DNA of 64,000 nt from Acinetobacter venetianus RAG-1 = CIP 110063 (GTDB lineage Bacteria; Pseudomonadota; Gammaproteobacteria; Pseudomonadales; Moraxellaceae), in contig NZ_KB849558.1 of assembly GCF_000368585.1 (NCBI RefSeq), positions 1 through 64,000 on the forward strand, written 5' to 3'. Of this stretch, positions 9,489 to 18,714 are shown one piece after another; the first letter of the stretch is position 1; each line of letters starts with the position of its first letter. A program made the translations under genes and the position numbers. Below the pieces are notes generated by a model. It was given only the letters and a program-made list of their open reading frames with translations, made no database searches and was not told where the DNA came from.

Positions 9489-9926
9489 TTAACGCACGAT
9501 TAAAACAGGAATATGACTTTCTCCTAATACTTTTTGGGCAACGCTACCTAATATAAATTTTTTAATGCCTGTACGACCATGTGATCCCATAATAATAAGA
9601 TCAGAGCCTAAATTCTGTGCTGCACCGATAATTTCTTCATGTATTGAAAAGCCTTCAAGTATTTGTGTTCCAACGGTTAAGCCAAGCTCTTCAAACTTTT
9701 TCTCTGCTTTATCTAAGTTTTCTTGTACATAACTGCGTACGCGTTCGATCAGTTCATTGCTTTGACCAAGCTTAAGATAGGCATCAGCTAGGTAAGGGTC
9801 TAAGGTCATCACTTCAACGACTGTGATTTCACTATTCAGTGCTTTAGCGAGTTGTGCAGCTTCTTGGATCACATTTACTGCAATTTCTGAATCATCTATG
9901 GCAACGAGGATTTTTTGATAAGTCAT
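9489..9926 (-). CDS. Universal stress protein, UspA family
   Basis: 145 residues, the usual length for a single Usp domain. It begins YQKILVAIDDSEIAVNVI and carries the ATP-binding signature G-2x-G-9x-G-S as GSHGRTGIKKFILGS near the C-terminus, so it belongs to the nucleotide-binding subgroup. Cytoplasmic. Such proteins support survival under starvation or stress; the exact role differs by member. AAGGAG lies 8 bases before the ATG. Monocistronic, with roughly 230 bases of AT-rich sequence upstream that presumably hold its promoter. Confidence 0.93.
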   Translation of the reverse strand: MTYQKILVAIDDSEIAVNVIQEAAQLAKALNSEITVVEVMTLDPYLADAYLKLGQSNELIERVRSYVQENLDKAEKKFEELGLTVGTQILEGFSIHEEIIGAAQNLGSDLIIMGSHGRTGIKKFILGSVAQKVLGESHIPVLIVR

Positions 9927-10154
9927 GGTGATTGCTCCTTATTATTACTGTCTAATTGCTTGTGAAATTTTTGTTTAAAATACTGTCTATGGTTTTATAT
10001 TAAACTGATTATGAGATGAATAAAACCTAGTAAATTTATAGGGATAGTTATTATTTATAGGAGTATGGTTAAGCCATTACGGTATTTTAAATATATGAAA
10101 TTTCCATAAAAATACAGTGTAGGTATACACATGATTTATTTGTAAAAAGTTTGA

Positions 10155-10778
10155 TTAATCTTTCCTTAGATGCTTGAGAAGGGTTTCCACATCATCCGTC
10201 TGCAATGTTTCACGCATTCTTAAAATCTGCTTTTCATCAAAGTCATAGAGTTTGATCGAGAGCAATTTTTCAATATCAGATTCGGAGAAACGGTATTTGA
10301 TAATTTTGGCAGGAACTCCGCCAACAACAGCATAAGGCGGCACATCTTGAGTGACCACAGCACCTGTGGCGACCACAGCACCTTCACCTAATTTAACCCC
10401 TTGCATGATCATTGCTCGACTGCCAATCCAACAACCATCAGCAATCACAGTATCACCAGCGGGTAGAAAGCTGCGTGTATCAAAAGGGAAGGTCGAAATC
10501 CAATCTGGGCGATGGAGTTGATTGCCACCCATCATAATCACGCATTCAGCACCAAAACAAACAAAGTTACCGATATGGAGTTGATCGATTGGCTTCTCAG
10601 GCAAAGATGGTTTGTCATGTAAATAACGGACAACACAACGTTCAAAACCCTGATCCCAATAGGCTGAGTAATAAGAATAATTACCTTTAATATGGATATT
10701 CGGATTTTTCACTGTTTTGGAAATAAATTCGAACTCACACCAATGTTTAACAGGAGAGTTGATCAAAGATGAGTCCAT
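10155..10778 (-). CDS. CatB-like (xenobiotic acyltransferase family) O-acetyltransferase
   Basis: 207 residues with left-handed beta-helix hexapeptide repeats: IHIKGNYSYY, IGNFVCFGAECVIMMGGNQLHRPDW, TVIADGCWIGSRAMIMQGVKLGEGAVVATGAVV (pieces) and PPYAVVGGVPAKIIKYRF. This is the CatB/Vat group that uses acetyl-CoA; the conserved His lies in GNQLHRPD, equivalent to the catalytic His of Vat/CatB enzymes. The natural acceptor is unknown and chromosomal members are usually not resistance genes. It lies just downstream of greA on the same strand but beyond a greA terminator, so separate transcription is likely. Confidence 0.85.
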   Translation of the reverse strand: MDSSLINSPVKHWCEFEFISKTVKNPNIHIKGNYSYYSAYWDQGFERCVVRYLHDKPSLPEKPIDQLHIGNFVCFGAECVIMMGGNQLHRPDWISTFPFDTRSFLPAGDTVIADGCWIGSRAMIMQGVKLGEGAVVATGAVVTQDVPPYAVVGGVPAKIIKYRFSESDIEKLLSIKLYDFDEKQILRMRETLQTDDVETLLKHLRKD

Positions 10779-10799
10779 TGAATTTCCACAGTGTATCTT

Positions 10800-10828
10800 G
10801 AGAAGAAAAACCCCTCAGAAGAGGGGTT
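10800..10828 (-). terminator. Terminator of greA
   Basis: On the minus strand an 8-bp stem AACCCCTC with loop AGAA-type is followed by a T-rich tract (TTTTTCTTCT). It lies 13 bases beyond the greA stop. Confidence 0.88.
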
Positions 10829-10840
10829 GATGATTTGGAA

Positions 10841-11317
10841 TTAGAGATATTCCACACTTACGATTTCATATTCAACTTCACCTTGTGGTGTCTGAATTTT
10901 CGCTTCGTCGCCTTCACTCTTACCTAAAAGACCACGTGCAATTGGAGAGTTCACTGAGATTTTATTAATTTTAAAATCTGCTTCGTCATCACCTACGATT
11001 TTGTAAGTTTTGCGTTCTTCAGTATCAAGGTTTTCAATAGTAACTGTTACCCCGAACACAACACGACCATTTTGCTCAAGGTCTTTTACATCGATCACTT
11101 GGCATGCGCCAAGCTTACCTTCGATATCTTGGATGCGGCCCTCACAGAAACCTTGTTGCTCACGAGCAGCATGATATTCAGCATTTTCTTTGAGGTCACC
11201 GTGTTCACGTGCCTCAGCAATTGCCTGCGTGATACGAGGGCGATCCACTGTTTTTAGCTGTTGTAATTCTTTCTCTAAGGCAACCTTGCCTTCGGGAGTC
11301 ATAGGATAACGTTGCAT
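10841..11317 (-). CDS. greA: Transcription elongation factor GreA
   Basis: GreA binds in the RNA polymerase secondary channel and stimulates cleavage of backtracked RNA. The 158-residue length is standard. The N-terminal coiled coil has the acidic tip [12 protein letters not shown] that chelates the catalytic metal, and the C-terminal FKBP-like half shows [26 protein letters not shown] precedes the ATG at good spacing. It lies downstream of carB, separated by a strong terminator. Confidence 0.98.
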   Translation of the reverse strand: MQRYPMTPEGKVALEKELQQLKTVDRPRITQAIAEAREHGDLKENAEYHAAREQQGFCEGRIQDIEGKLGACQVIDVKDLEQNGRVVFGVTVTIENLDTEERKTYKIVGDDEADFKINKISVNSPIARGLLGKSEGDEAKIQTPQGEVEYEIVSVEYL

Positions 11318-11361
11318 TTTAGTCCCCTCTAAATTGGTTGGGAAAATACAGGATTAAAAAA

Positions 11362-11394
11362 AAGAAAAAGCCCGCCACCGATAAGGTGACGGGA
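11362..11394 (-). terminator. Terminator of the carAB operon
   Basis: Minus-strand stem CCCGTCACC/GGTGGCGGG (one G-U pair) with a 5-base loop is followed by a T-rich tract of about 17 bases. It lies between carB and greA. Confidence 0.9.
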
Positions 11395-11409
11395 CTTATC
11401 GGTAGAGAA

Positions 11410-14400
11410 TTAACCTACAGTTTGTAAATCTTGCAAGCGGTATACATCCATTGGCAATTTCACAGCAAATGCTTGGCAAACTGCTTCAGCACCGTTGATT
11501 GTCGTTGTGTAATACACTTTGCCTTGGAGGGCAGCACGACGAATCATCGCTGAATCATACTGAGCTTGTTTGCCTTCAGTTGTGTTGACAATAAGATGAA
11601 TTTCACCATTTTTCAAGCGGTCAACAATATGAGGGCGACCTTCAGTGACTTTATTTACTGCTTCGCACTCTAAACCAGCTGCTTGAAGTACTTGGTAAGT
11701 ACCATTAGTTGCAACAAGTTTGAAACCATAAGCAATTAACTTTTGAGCAATATCAGTAATGTATTTCTTATCTGATTCGCGAACAGACAAGAATGCATGT
11801 TTAACTTCGCCTTCAGTTGGTAAGCCAGGCAAACGTTCATTTGAACCCAATACTGCTTTATAGAATGCTTCACCAAATGTATGACCAACACCCATTACTT
11901 CACCTGTCGATTTCATCTCAGGGCCAAGCATTGGGTCAACACCAGGGAATTTAGCGAATGGGAACACCGCTTCTTTCACTGCAAAACGTGTTGGGATAAT
12001 TTCTTTAGTGAAACCTTGAGATTCAAGTGATTGACCCGCCATACAACGAGCTGCAACTTTTGCCAAAGATTCACCAATACATTTAGACACGAATGGAACC
12101 GTACGTGATGCACGTGGGTTTACTTCGAGTACGTAAATGTCGTTGCCTTTTACAGCAAACTGAACGTTCATTAAACCAACAACGCCAAGTTCTTTAGCCA
12201 TTGCTACCGTTTGACGACGCATTTCATCCTGAACTTCTTGTGAAAGAGAGTAAGGAGGAATCGAACATGCCGAGTCACCTGAGTGAATACCTGCTTGTTC
12301 AATGTGTTGCATGATACCGCCGATTACAACATCTTTACCGTCAGATACGCAGTCTACGTCAACTTCAGTCGCATCATCTAGGAAACGGTCAAGTAGGACA
12401 GGTGCTTCATTAGATGCTTGTACTGCTTCACGAAGGTAGCGTTTAAGCTCTTCTTCGTTATATACGATTTCCATTGCACGACCACCTAATACATAAGATG
12501 GACGAACAACCAGTGGATAGCCCACTTTCGCCGCTTCTGAAATACCTTCTTCAGCAGATTTTACGATGCTGTTATTTGGTTGACGGAGCTGTAAACGTTG
12601 AATCATCTGTTGGAAACGTTCACGGTCTTCAGCACGGTCAATCGCATCTGGTGATGTACCAATGATTGGCGTACCAGCTTCTTCTAAAGCACGAGCCAAT
12701 TTCAATGGAGTCTGACCACCATACTGTACGATTACGCCCTTAGGCTTCTCAGTACGTACGATTTCAAGTACATCTTCTAGTGTTACAGGTTCGAAGTATA
12801 AACGATCAGATGTATCATAATCGGTAGAAACTGTTTCAGGGTTACAGTTCACCATGATAGTTTCGTAACCGTCATCACGCATTGCAAGCGCAGCGTGTAC
12901 ACAGCAGTAGTCAAACTCAATACCTTGACCAATACGGTTAGGACCACCACCAATCACCATGATCTTGTCACGATTAGATGGATTTGCTTCACATTCTTCA
13001 TCGTAAGTTGAATACATATATGCTGTACCTGATTCAAATTCAGCAGCACATGTATCAACACGTTTGTAAACAGGATATACACCCAAGTTCCAACGTTGTT
13101 TACGGAATTGCTTTTGTGAAATACCCATTAAGTTCGCAATGCGAAGGTCCGATAAACCTTTACGTTTGAATGAACGGATATTGTCAGCATTCAAGTCACC
13201 AAAACCTAAAGCTTTTACTTGAGCTTCTGTTTTAATGATGTCTTCGATTTGAATTAAGAACCAACGGTCAATTTTTGTTGCTTCAAATACGTCATCTAAA
13301 GAGAAACCGTGGCGGAATGCATCAGCAACGTACCAAATACGCTCTGGGCCAGGCACTTTAAGTTCTTTTAAGATGATGTCTTTGGCATTGGCTGTACCTG
13401 CTTCAACTTTTTCATCAAAGCCACATACACCAACTTCAAGACCGCGAAGTGCTTTTTGTACAGATTCTTGGAAGTTACGACCAATCGCCATTACTTCACC
13501 CACAGATTTCATCTGAGTGGTTAATACTGGCTCAGCTTGTGGGAACTTTTCGAAGTTGAAACGTGGAATCTTCGTTACAACATAGTCAATCGATGGTTCG
13601 AAAGATGCTGGTGTTACGCCGCCAGTGATGTCATTTTTCAATTCATCAAGGGTGTAACCGACTGCAAGTTTCGCCGCGATTTTTGCGATTGGGAAACCTG
13701 TTGCTTTAGATGCAAGCGCAGATGAACGTGATACACGTGGGTTCATCTCAATCACGACCATACGACCGTCTTTCGGGTTAATACCGAATTGAACGTTTGA
13801 ACCACCTGTTTCAACACCGATTTCACGAAGAACTGCAACAGATGCATTACGCATCAATTGATATTCTTTGTCTGTCAATGTTTGCGCAGGAGCTACAGTG
13901 ATTGAGTCACCTGTGTGAACGCCCATTGGGTCAAAGTTTTCGATCGCACATACGATGATACAGTTGTCGTTTTTATCACGAACAACTTCCATTTCGTATT
14001 CTTTCCAACCAATCAATGATTCATCGATCAATAATTGGTGAGTAGGAGAGAGGTCAAAACCACGTTCACAGATTTCAAGGAATTCTTCGCGGTTATAAGC
14101 AATACCACCACCAGAACCACCCATCGTAAATGATGGACGAATGATGACAGGGAAACCGAAACCAGCTTGGATAGCTAAAGCTTCTTCCATTGTTTCAGCG
14201 ATAGCAGCTTTTGGACATTCCAAACCGATTTTGCGCATTGCGATATCGAAAAGTTTACGGTCTTCCGCTTTTTCGATTGCATCTTTACTCGCGCCGATCA
14301 ATTCAACATTGTATTTTTCTAAAATACCGTGCTCATCTAATGCAAGCGCACAGTTCAATGCAGTTTGACCACCCATAGTAGGAAGGACTGCATCTGGACG

Positions 14401-14643
14401 CTCTTTTTCGATGATTTGAGCAACAGTCTGCCAAGTGATTGGCTCGATATAAGTTGCATCCGCCATTGAAGGGTCAGTCATGATGGTCGCTGGGTTAGAG
14501 TTTACCAAAATAACGCGGTAACCTTCTTCACGAAGCGCTTTACATGCTTGCGCACCTGAATAGTCAAACTCACACGCCTGACCAATGACAATCGGACCAG
14601 CACCAATAATTAAGATGCTTTTAATATCCGTACGTTTAGGCAT
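11410..14643 (-). CDS. carB: Carbamoyl-phosphate synthase large subunit
   Basis: Makes carbamoyl phosphate from bicarbonate, glutamine-derived ammonia and two ATP, for pyrimidine and arginine synthesis. 1077 residues, full length. Two homologous halves each start with a pre-ATP-grasp domain ([39 protein letters not shown]) followed by an ATP-grasp domain ([27 protein letters not shown]), and the last 140 or so residues form the MGS-like allosteric domain that binds UMP/ornithine in the E. coli enzyme. GGAG precedes the ATG, and carA ends 14 bases upstream, so the two form an operon with the order carA-carB. Confidence 0.99.
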   Translation of the reverse strand: MPKRTDIKSILIIGAGPIVIGQACEFDYSGAQACKALREEGYRVILVNSNPATIMTDPSMADATYIEPITWQTVAQIIEKERPDAVLPTMGGQTALNCALALDEHGILEKYNVELIGASKDAIEKAEDRKLFDIAMRKIGLECPKAAIAETMEEALAIQAGFGFPVIIRPSFTMGGSGGGIAYNREEFLEICERGFDLSPTHQLLIDESLIGWKEYEMEVVRDKNDNCIIVCAIENFDPMGVHTGDSITVAPAQTLTDKEYQLMRNASVAVLREIGVETGGSNVQFGINPKDGRMVVIEMNPRVSRSSALASKATGFPIAKIAAKLAVGYTLDELKNDITGGVTPASFEPSIDYVVTKIPRFNFEKFPQAEPVLTTQMKSVGEVMAIGRNFQESVQKALRGLEVGVCGFDEKVEAGTANAKDIILKELKVPGPERIWYVADAFRHGFSLDDVFEATKIDRWFLIQIEDIIKTEAQVKALGFGDLNADNIRSFKRKGLSDLRIANLMGISQKQFRKQRWNLGVYPVYKRVDTCAAEFESGTAYMYSTYDEECEANPSNRDKIMVIGGGPNRIGQGIEFDYCCVHAALAMRDDGYETIMVNCNPETVSTDYDTSDRLYFEPVTLEDVLEIVRTEKPKGVIVQYGGQTPLKLARALEEAGTPIIGTSPDAIDRAEDRERFQQMIQRLQLRQPNNSIVKSAEEGISEAAKVGYPLVVRPSYVLGGRAMEIVYNEEELKRYLREAVQASNEAPVLLDRFLDDATEVDVDCVSDGKDVVIGGIMQHIEQAGIHSGDSACSIPPYSLSQEVQDEMRRQTVAMAKELGVVGLMNVQFAVKGNDIYVLEVNPRASRTVPFVSKCIGESLAKVAARCMAGQSLESQGFTKEIIPTRFAVKEAVFPFAKFPGVDPMLGPEMKSTGEVMGVGHTFGEAFYKAVLGSNERLPGLPTEGEVKHAFLSVRESDKKYITDIAQKLIAYGFKLVATNGTYQVLQAAGLECEAVNKVTEGRPHIVDRLKNGEIHLIVNTTEGKQAQYDSAMIRRAALQGKVYYTTTINGAEAVCQAFAVKLPMDVYRLQDLQTVG

Positions 14644-14657
14644 TATTCGCTCCTTAA

Positions 14658-15797
14658 TTACTTCTTAGCTGCTTCGATAAGTTCGATGAAATGATCGAAC
14701 AATGGGGCACAGTCATGTGGACCAGGGCTTGCTTCAGGATGACCTTGGAAGCTGAATGCTGGTTTGTCAGTGCGATGAATACCTTGGTTTGTACCATCAA
14801 ACAGTGAGCGATGTGTCACTTTTAAGTTTGCAGGTAAAGTACTCTCATCGACAGCAAAGCCATGGTTTTGAGAAGTAATCATCACTGTACCATTCTCAAG
14901 GTTTTGTACAGGATGGTTAGCGCCGTGGTGACCATGATTCATTTTCATCGTCTTAGCACCAGAAGCAAGTGCTAGGATTTGGTGACCTAAACAAATACCG
15001 AATACAGGTAAGTTTGTTGTATCAACCAGTGTTTTAACTGCTTCAATTGCATAGTCACATGCTGCTGGATCACCAGGACCATTTGACAAGAACACACCGT
15101 CTGGATTTAAAGCCAAAACTTTTTCAATTGGTGTCTGTGCAGGAACAACTGTTAATTTACAACCACGGTCTGCAAGCATACGTAAGATGTTGGTTTTGAC
15201 ACCATAATCGTATGCAACTACATGGTATTTTAATTCTGGTTGAGTGAAGCCATTCCCTAAAGTCCATGAACCTTCAGTCCATTCAAAGCCTTCAGGATCA
15301 CAACATTCTTTCGCAAGATCTAAACCAGTTAAACCACCGAATTCACGTGCTTTCGCAATTGCTTCTTCTTCTGTGATATTTTCACCAGCAAGGATGCAAC
15401 CATTTTGTGCACCTTTGTCGCGTAAAATACGAGTCAACTTACGTGTGTCGATGTCAGCGATAGCAACAACATTGTGTTGCTCTAAATATTCGCTTAATGA
15501 TTGTTCAGAACGGAAGTTGCTATGTAATAAAGGAAGATCACGAATAATCAAACCATTCGCCCATACTTTATGGATGCGACCTGATTCAACGTCTTCGCTA
15601 TTACAGCCTGTATTTCCAATATGAGGATAAGTCAACGTCACAATTTGTTGCGCATAACTAGGGTCAGTCAAGATTTCTTGATAACCAGTCATTGCAGTAT
15701 TAAAAACGACTTCACCAGTCGTACATCCCGATGCACCGATAGACGTTCCTTTAAAGACCGTTCCATCTGCGAGGGCTAAAATGGCGGGGGTGCTCAA
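14658..15797 (-). CDS. carA: Carbamoyl-phosphate synthase small (glutaminase) subunit
   Basis: Hydrolyses glutamine and channels ammonia to CarB. 379 residues: N-terminal CPSase domain ([35 protein letters not shown]) and a class I amidotransferase domain with the nucleophile in FGICLGHQ and the His/Glu pair in [11 protein letters not shown]. The start codon is TTG, chosen because GGAG lies 6 bases upstream and the encoded N-terminus ([11 protein letters not shown]) fits the family. The gene is preceded by a promoter, a short Phe-rich reading frame and a terminator-like hairpin (see separate entries), which suggests attenuation control. Confidence 0.98.
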   Translation of the reverse strand: MSTPAILALADGTVFKGTSIGASGCTTGEVVFNTAMTGYQEILTDPSYAQQIVTLTYPHIGNTGCNSEDVESGRIHKVWANGLIIRDLPLLHSNFRSEQSLSEYLEQHNVVAIADIDTRKLTRILRDKGAQNGCILAGENITEEEAIAKAREFGGLTGLDLAKECCDPEGFEWTEGSWTLGNGFTQPELKYHVVAYDYGVKTNILRMLADRGCKLTVVPAQTPIEKVLALNPDGVFLSNGPGDPAACDYAIEAVKTLVDTTNLPVFGICLGHQILALASGAKTMKMNHGHHGANHPVQNLENGTVMITSQNHGFAVDESTLPANLKVTHRSLFDGTNQGIHRTDKPAFSFQGHPEASPGPHDCAPLFDHFIELIEAAKK

Positions 15798-15812
15798 ACC
15801 AAAGCTCCTGAA

Positions 15813-15884
15813 CTAAAACCACAAAAATAAGGCTGTAAAAAAGCGAGAAGACATAAAAAAAGGCAGGCTGTCTATAAAAAACAT
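15813..15884 (-). CDS. Candidate carA leader peptide (23 codons, Phe-rich)
   Basis: A 23-codon reading frame starts with ATG behind a very strong ribosome site (GGAAGGAGGGGC) and stops 15 bases before the carA TTG. It begins MFFIDSLPFF and ends FLWF; 8 of 23 residues are Phe, encoded within T runs of six and seven bases. Its 3' half covers the distal arm of a terminator-like hairpin. This is the arrangement of the E. coli pyrBI/pyrE leaders, where UTP shortage slows polymerase in U tracts so a ribosome translating the leader can prevent termination. That the frame is translated is inference. Confidence 0.55.
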   Translation of the reverse strand: MFFIDSLPFFMSSRFFTALFLWF

Positions 15885-15908
15885 GCCCCTCCTTCCAGTC
15901 TGCTCGCT
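15837..15908 (-). promoter_or_regulatory. Candidate transcription attenuator upstream of carA
   Basis: In the minus-strand transcript, the arm AGCGAGCAGAC, starting about 10 bases after the predicted transcription start, pairs with GTCTTCTCGCT (10 of 11 positions). The distal arm is followed directly by five or six U, as in an intrinsic terminator. The 45-base loop holds the leader ribosome site, the ATG and two long U runs. A weaker internal hairpin (AGGGGCA with TGCCTTT) ends at the seven-U tract and could act as a pause site. Confidence 0.55.
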
Positions 15909-15924
15909 TGTAACTTAACAGCGC

Positions 15925-15953
15925 ATTATACGCATGAGAACGTGAAAAGTCTA
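15925..15953 (-). promoter_or_regulatory. Predicted carA promoter
   Basis: Minus strand: -35 TAGACT, 17-base spacer, perfect -10 TATAAT. The predicted start would be about 10 bases before the attenuator hairpin, giving a leader of about 120 bases. Confidence 0.7.
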
Positions 15954-16157
15954 TGTGTTTTATTTATAAAATCAGGAATTGGTCGAATTCTCTTAAAAGT
16001 TTAAGTACAAACCTGTCTATTGCCAAATAACTCATTCCTTTATCGATATCGTGAGATATTATGCAAATTGTCTAACAATTTTTTATTGGTCCAAAATGAA
16101 AGAGCTTTATCTTATATTAAGCCAAAAAATCAACAATCAATAATGAGGGGAACCAAC

Positions 16158-16769
16158 ATGGCTGAGAATCAAACTACTGTAGCTGCAACCGAAGAAGTGA
16201 AAGAAGCTGTTGTTGAAAAAACAACAAAGGCTAAAGAAACTGTTGCTGCGAAAACAGCTGAAGTGAAAGAAGTTGTCGCTGAAAAGACTGCTGAGGTGAA
16301 AGAAGCGGTTGCAGAAAAAACAGCAAAAGCAAAAGAAGTTGTTGCTGAAAAAACTGCTAAGGCAAAAGAAGTGATTGCTGAAACTCAAGAACAAGCAAAG
16401 GAAGTGATCACAGAAACTCAAGAGCAGGTAAAAGAAGCACTTGCTGAAACTCAAGAGAAAATTGAGGCGGAAGCTAAAGAGTTAAATCAAAATATTCAAG
16501 GTCAACTTGCTCAAATCAAGCAAGATCTGTTAGAGCGTATTGAAGTGATTAAAACTCAACTTAATTCTTCACAAGGTAACTTGGTTGAATTAACAAATGC
16601 ATTAAAAACTGAGTTAAATGCTTTAATCGAAGATTTAACTAAAGTAAGTAAAGAATTAAAAGATGACATCAGCCAAATCTCTGTGAAACATAAAGATACT
16701 TTGGTTGGCAGCTTTAAACGTACTAAAGAGCAAGCGGTCGAAGCTTGGAATAAAGTTCGCGCGAGCTAA
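16158..16769 (+). CDS. Alanine/lysine/glutamate-rich coiled-coil repeat protein
   Basis: 203 residues. The chosen ATG has GAGGGG 8 bases upstream; an earlier in-frame ATG lacks a ribosome site and would add an unlikely N-terminus. Residues about 14-95 are tandem 11-residue-type helical repeats of the form K-A/V-K-E-V/A-V-A-E-K-T-A, grading into TQEQAKEVI repeats, then a long amphipathic helix region. No signal peptide or membrane segment is visible. The composition resembles LEA-like, phasin-like or apolipoprotein-like proteins, none of which can be chosen from sequence alone. Monocistronic, with a strong shared terminator. Confidence 0.75.
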   Translation: MAENQTTVAATEEVKEAVVEKTTKAKETVAAKTAEVKEVVAEKTAEVKEAVAEKTAKAKEVVAEKTAKAKEVIAETQEQAKEVITETQEQVKEALAETQEKIEAEAKELNQNIQGQLAQIKQDLLERIEVIKTQLNSSQGNLVELTNALKTELNALIEDLTKVSKELKDDISQISVKHKDTLVGSFKRTKEQAVEAWNKVRAS

Positions 16770-16792
16770 TCTTGCACTTTTGTAGAAAGTTA

Positions 16793-16825
16793 AAAAAGCG
16801 AGAAATTCATTTCTCGCTTTTTTAT
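16793..16825. terminator. Bidirectional terminator
   Basis: Perfect stem AAAGCGAGAAA/TTTCTCGCTTT with loop TTCA, flanked by an A run and a T run. It serves the coiled-coil gene and the convergent DOMON-like gene. Confidence 0.92.
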
Positions 16826-16827
16826 TT

Positions 16828-17364
16828 TTAAAATTGATGTAACCAATCTCGCTTATTATGGAAATCAGCTTGAGGGCTGCTATGTTGCATTGCAAAATAA
16901 TGCATACCTTGTGTGGTATTCAATACAGCATTTAAACCAAGATAGAGATCAGCCCACTTTAATTGGTGCTGTCGCATAAATTGAGATAAATCTAAACTTA
17001 CATTCAACCCATAATGGGTACGTTGTAAATGATTTAATTCAATGTCATATGCTGCGAGGGGCGGCATCTCTTCTGGAAAACGATATTCTTCAAATTGATA
17101 AACTTGCCAAGCTTGAGAAGGGGAAAGATTAATTTCACGATAAAAATCTTGATCTTTCACACCAATAAAAATTTCAAAGCAAGTTTGTTCCCATAAATAG
17201 TCTTTACGTGGATGCGCTGTAACTTGTTCTGGGTAAATTAAAAACTGATTGGGATCTCGAACCCAAAAGCCAATATTTAACGTGGCTGGGGTCTCTTGCT
17301 CAATTGCTCCAACGACAGTAATGGCACTGAAGCGATCGAAAGCGGAAAGTTCATAACTTGCCAT
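16828..17364 (-). CDS. DOMON-like domain protein (carbohydrate-binding family 9-like fold)
   Basis: 178 residues with a single all-beta domain: LNIGFWVRDPNQFLIYP, DYLWEQTCFEIFIGVKDQDFYREINLSPSQAWQVYQFEEYR and HYFAMQHSSPQADFHNKRDWLHQF (shown in parts). The WEQTCFEIFIG...EINLSPSQ pattern is typical of the DOMON_DOH/CBM9-like proteins found near yhbY in Acinetobacter and other gammaproteobacteria. No signal peptide, so it would be cytoplasmic; ligand unknown. It follows yhbY with a 5-base gap on the same strand, so it is probably in the same transcript. Confidence 0.75.
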   Translation of the reverse strand: MASYELSAFDRFSAITVVGAIEQETPATLNIGFWVRDPNQFLIYPEQVTAHPRKDYLWEQTCFEIFIGVKDQDFYREINLSPSQAWQVYQFEEYRFPEEMPPLAAYDIELNHLQRTHYGLNVSLDLSQFMRQHQLKWADLYLGLNAVLNTTQGMHYFAMQHSSPQADFHNKRDWLHQF

Positions 17365-17369
17365 TGATC

Positions 17370-17696
17370 TTACTTATTACTTAAATGAGCAAAGCGAACT
17401 AAGTTAGAAAGATGTTGGTTTTGTTTTGCAGCTTTTTTATAAAGCAAAACAATTTTACCGATTTTCTGTACCGATTCTGCACCAGTTGCTTCAACAATCG
17501 CATCAATAACAGCGGCGCGAGCATCACGATCTTCACCAGCAATTTTCACCTTGATTAATTCATGATCATTAAGTGCACGATTTGTCTCTTCAATGACGCT
17601 TTCTGTAAGACCTTGGCTGCCAATCATTACAACTGGGTTAAGTGCATGACCAATTTGACGTAAACGTTTACGTTCATGGATAGATAAAGCCGCCAT
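17370..17696 (-). CDS. yhbY: Ribosome-assembly RNA-binding protein YhbY (CRM domain)
   Basis: A 108-residue CRM-domain protein that associates with pre-50S ribosomes. It shows LRQIGHALNPVVMIGSQGLTESVIEETNRAL, the GxxG-containing RNA-binding signature, and LIKVKIAG. The start is placed at MAALSIHERKRL, matching the family length of about 100 residues; a longer version adding 14 residues has no ribosome site. It lies divergent from rlmE, the usual neighbour in gammaproteobacteria, sharing a 230-base intergenic region. Confidence 0.93.
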   Translation of the reverse strand: MAALSIHERKRLRQIGHALNPVVMIGSQGLTESVIEETNRALNDHELIKVKIAGEDRDARAAVIDAIVEATGAESVQKIGKIVLLYKKAAKQNQHLSNLVRFAHLSNK

Positions 17697-17926
17697 TAAA
17701 AATACCTGATTGGAAAAACGACTTAGTATAACTTGCATCCCGAATCTTAGATAGATTTAGCATGCCAGCATGTAGAATAAATTGTGTGAAAACACACTTG
17801 GAATCATCAATTATACTTATCGGAAAAAATCTGTAAAACTTCGTGTGAATGAAGTACATCCGTACTGTAATGAGAGTAATTTTCACGTACAATGACTTAT
17901 CAGAAGTTTTTTTAATTTAGTGAGTT

Positions 17927-18577
17927 ATGGCGACACGCATTACCAATCAAAAATTGTCTAAAAGCAGTCGTGCATGGATGAGAGAGCACTTAGATGACCC
18001 GTTTGTGAAAAAGGCACAAAAGGAGGGCTATCGTGCTCGGGCAGCGTATAAGCTACTCGAAATCCAAGAAAAATATAGAATGATCAAACCTGGTATGACG
18101 GTGGTTGACTTAGGCGCAGCACCAGGAAGTTGGTCTCAAATCGCTGGTAAATTAGTCGGTGCAAATGGCTTAGTCATTGCCTCTGATATTTTAGCAATGG
18201 ATGCACTTCCAGATGTGACCTTTTTACAAGGTGACTTCCGAGAAGAAGAAGTTTTTGAAAAATTGTTAAATATTTTAAATGGGCGCCAAGTAGACATTGT
18301 AATTTCTGATATGGCCCCCAATACATCAGGTAATAGGGCTGTTGATCAACCTCGTCAAATTTACTTATGTGAATTGGCTTTGGATTTTGCTCAGAAAGTA
18401 TTAGGACCAAACGGACAGTTTGTGGTTAAAGTGTTCCAAGGCTCTGGTTTTGATGAGTTCAGAAAACAAGTGGTCGATAGTTTTGATGTATTAAAAACAG
18501 CCAAACCTGCGGCTTCGCGTGCGCGATCAAAAGAGGTTTTTTTGATTGGGCAAGGTCGTAAAAAGGCATTGCAATAA
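17927..18577 (+). CDS. rlmE: 23S rRNA (uridine-2'-O-)-methyltransferase RlmE
   Basis: Methylates the 2'-OH of U2552 in the 23S A-loop (E. coli numbering) with S-adenosylmethionine, a late step in 50S assembly. 216 residues, close to the usual 209. Motifs: RARAAYKLLEI with catalytic Lys near residue 42, SAM-binding DLGAAPGSWSQ at 61-71, catalytic Asp in ISDMAPNTSG, catalytic Lys in VVKVFQG and a late Glu in SKEVFLIG. ftsH follows 137 bases downstream in the same direction, as in E. coli. Confidence 0.97.
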   Translation: MATRITNQKLSKSSRAWMREHLDDPFVKKAQKEGYRARAAYKLLEIQEKYRMIKPGMTVVDLGAAPGSWSQIAGKLVGANGLVIASDILAMDALPDVTFLQGDFREEEVFEKLLNILNGRQVDIVISDMAPNTSGNRAVDQPRQIYLCELALDFAQKVLGPNGQFVVKVFQGSGFDEFRKQVVDSFDVLKTAKPAASRARSKEVFLIGQGRKKALQ

Positions 18578-18714
18578 AAAGTGTACTTGCCAAGTTGTTA
18601 AAAATTGTGCATTTTGTACCTTTTAAGTTTTTTGCAACGCAAATTCATTGCTGTTTTTGTGAAGGTCAGCCAAGATTAGGTATGATCAAATTAGATTGAT
18701 ATGGGAATAAAGCC

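Noticed and set aside
10155..10778. Calling the CatB-like gene a chloramphenicol-resistance determinant
   Set aside because: Family resemblance alone does not show the substrate; it sits in a core region with no mobile DNA.
16020..16157. Upstream in-frame extension of the coiled-coil gene
   Set aside because: No ribosome site, non-repeat sequence, and a good site lies at the later ATG.
16158..16400. CRISPR array or tandem DNA repeat
   Set aside because: The repeats are in-frame protein repeats with variable DNA; there are no regular spacers.
16137..16454. Long minus-strand frame rich in Ser/Phe/Cys opposite the coiled-coil gene
   Set aside because: It is the antisense shadow of the K/E/A repeats; composition is implausible for a protein.
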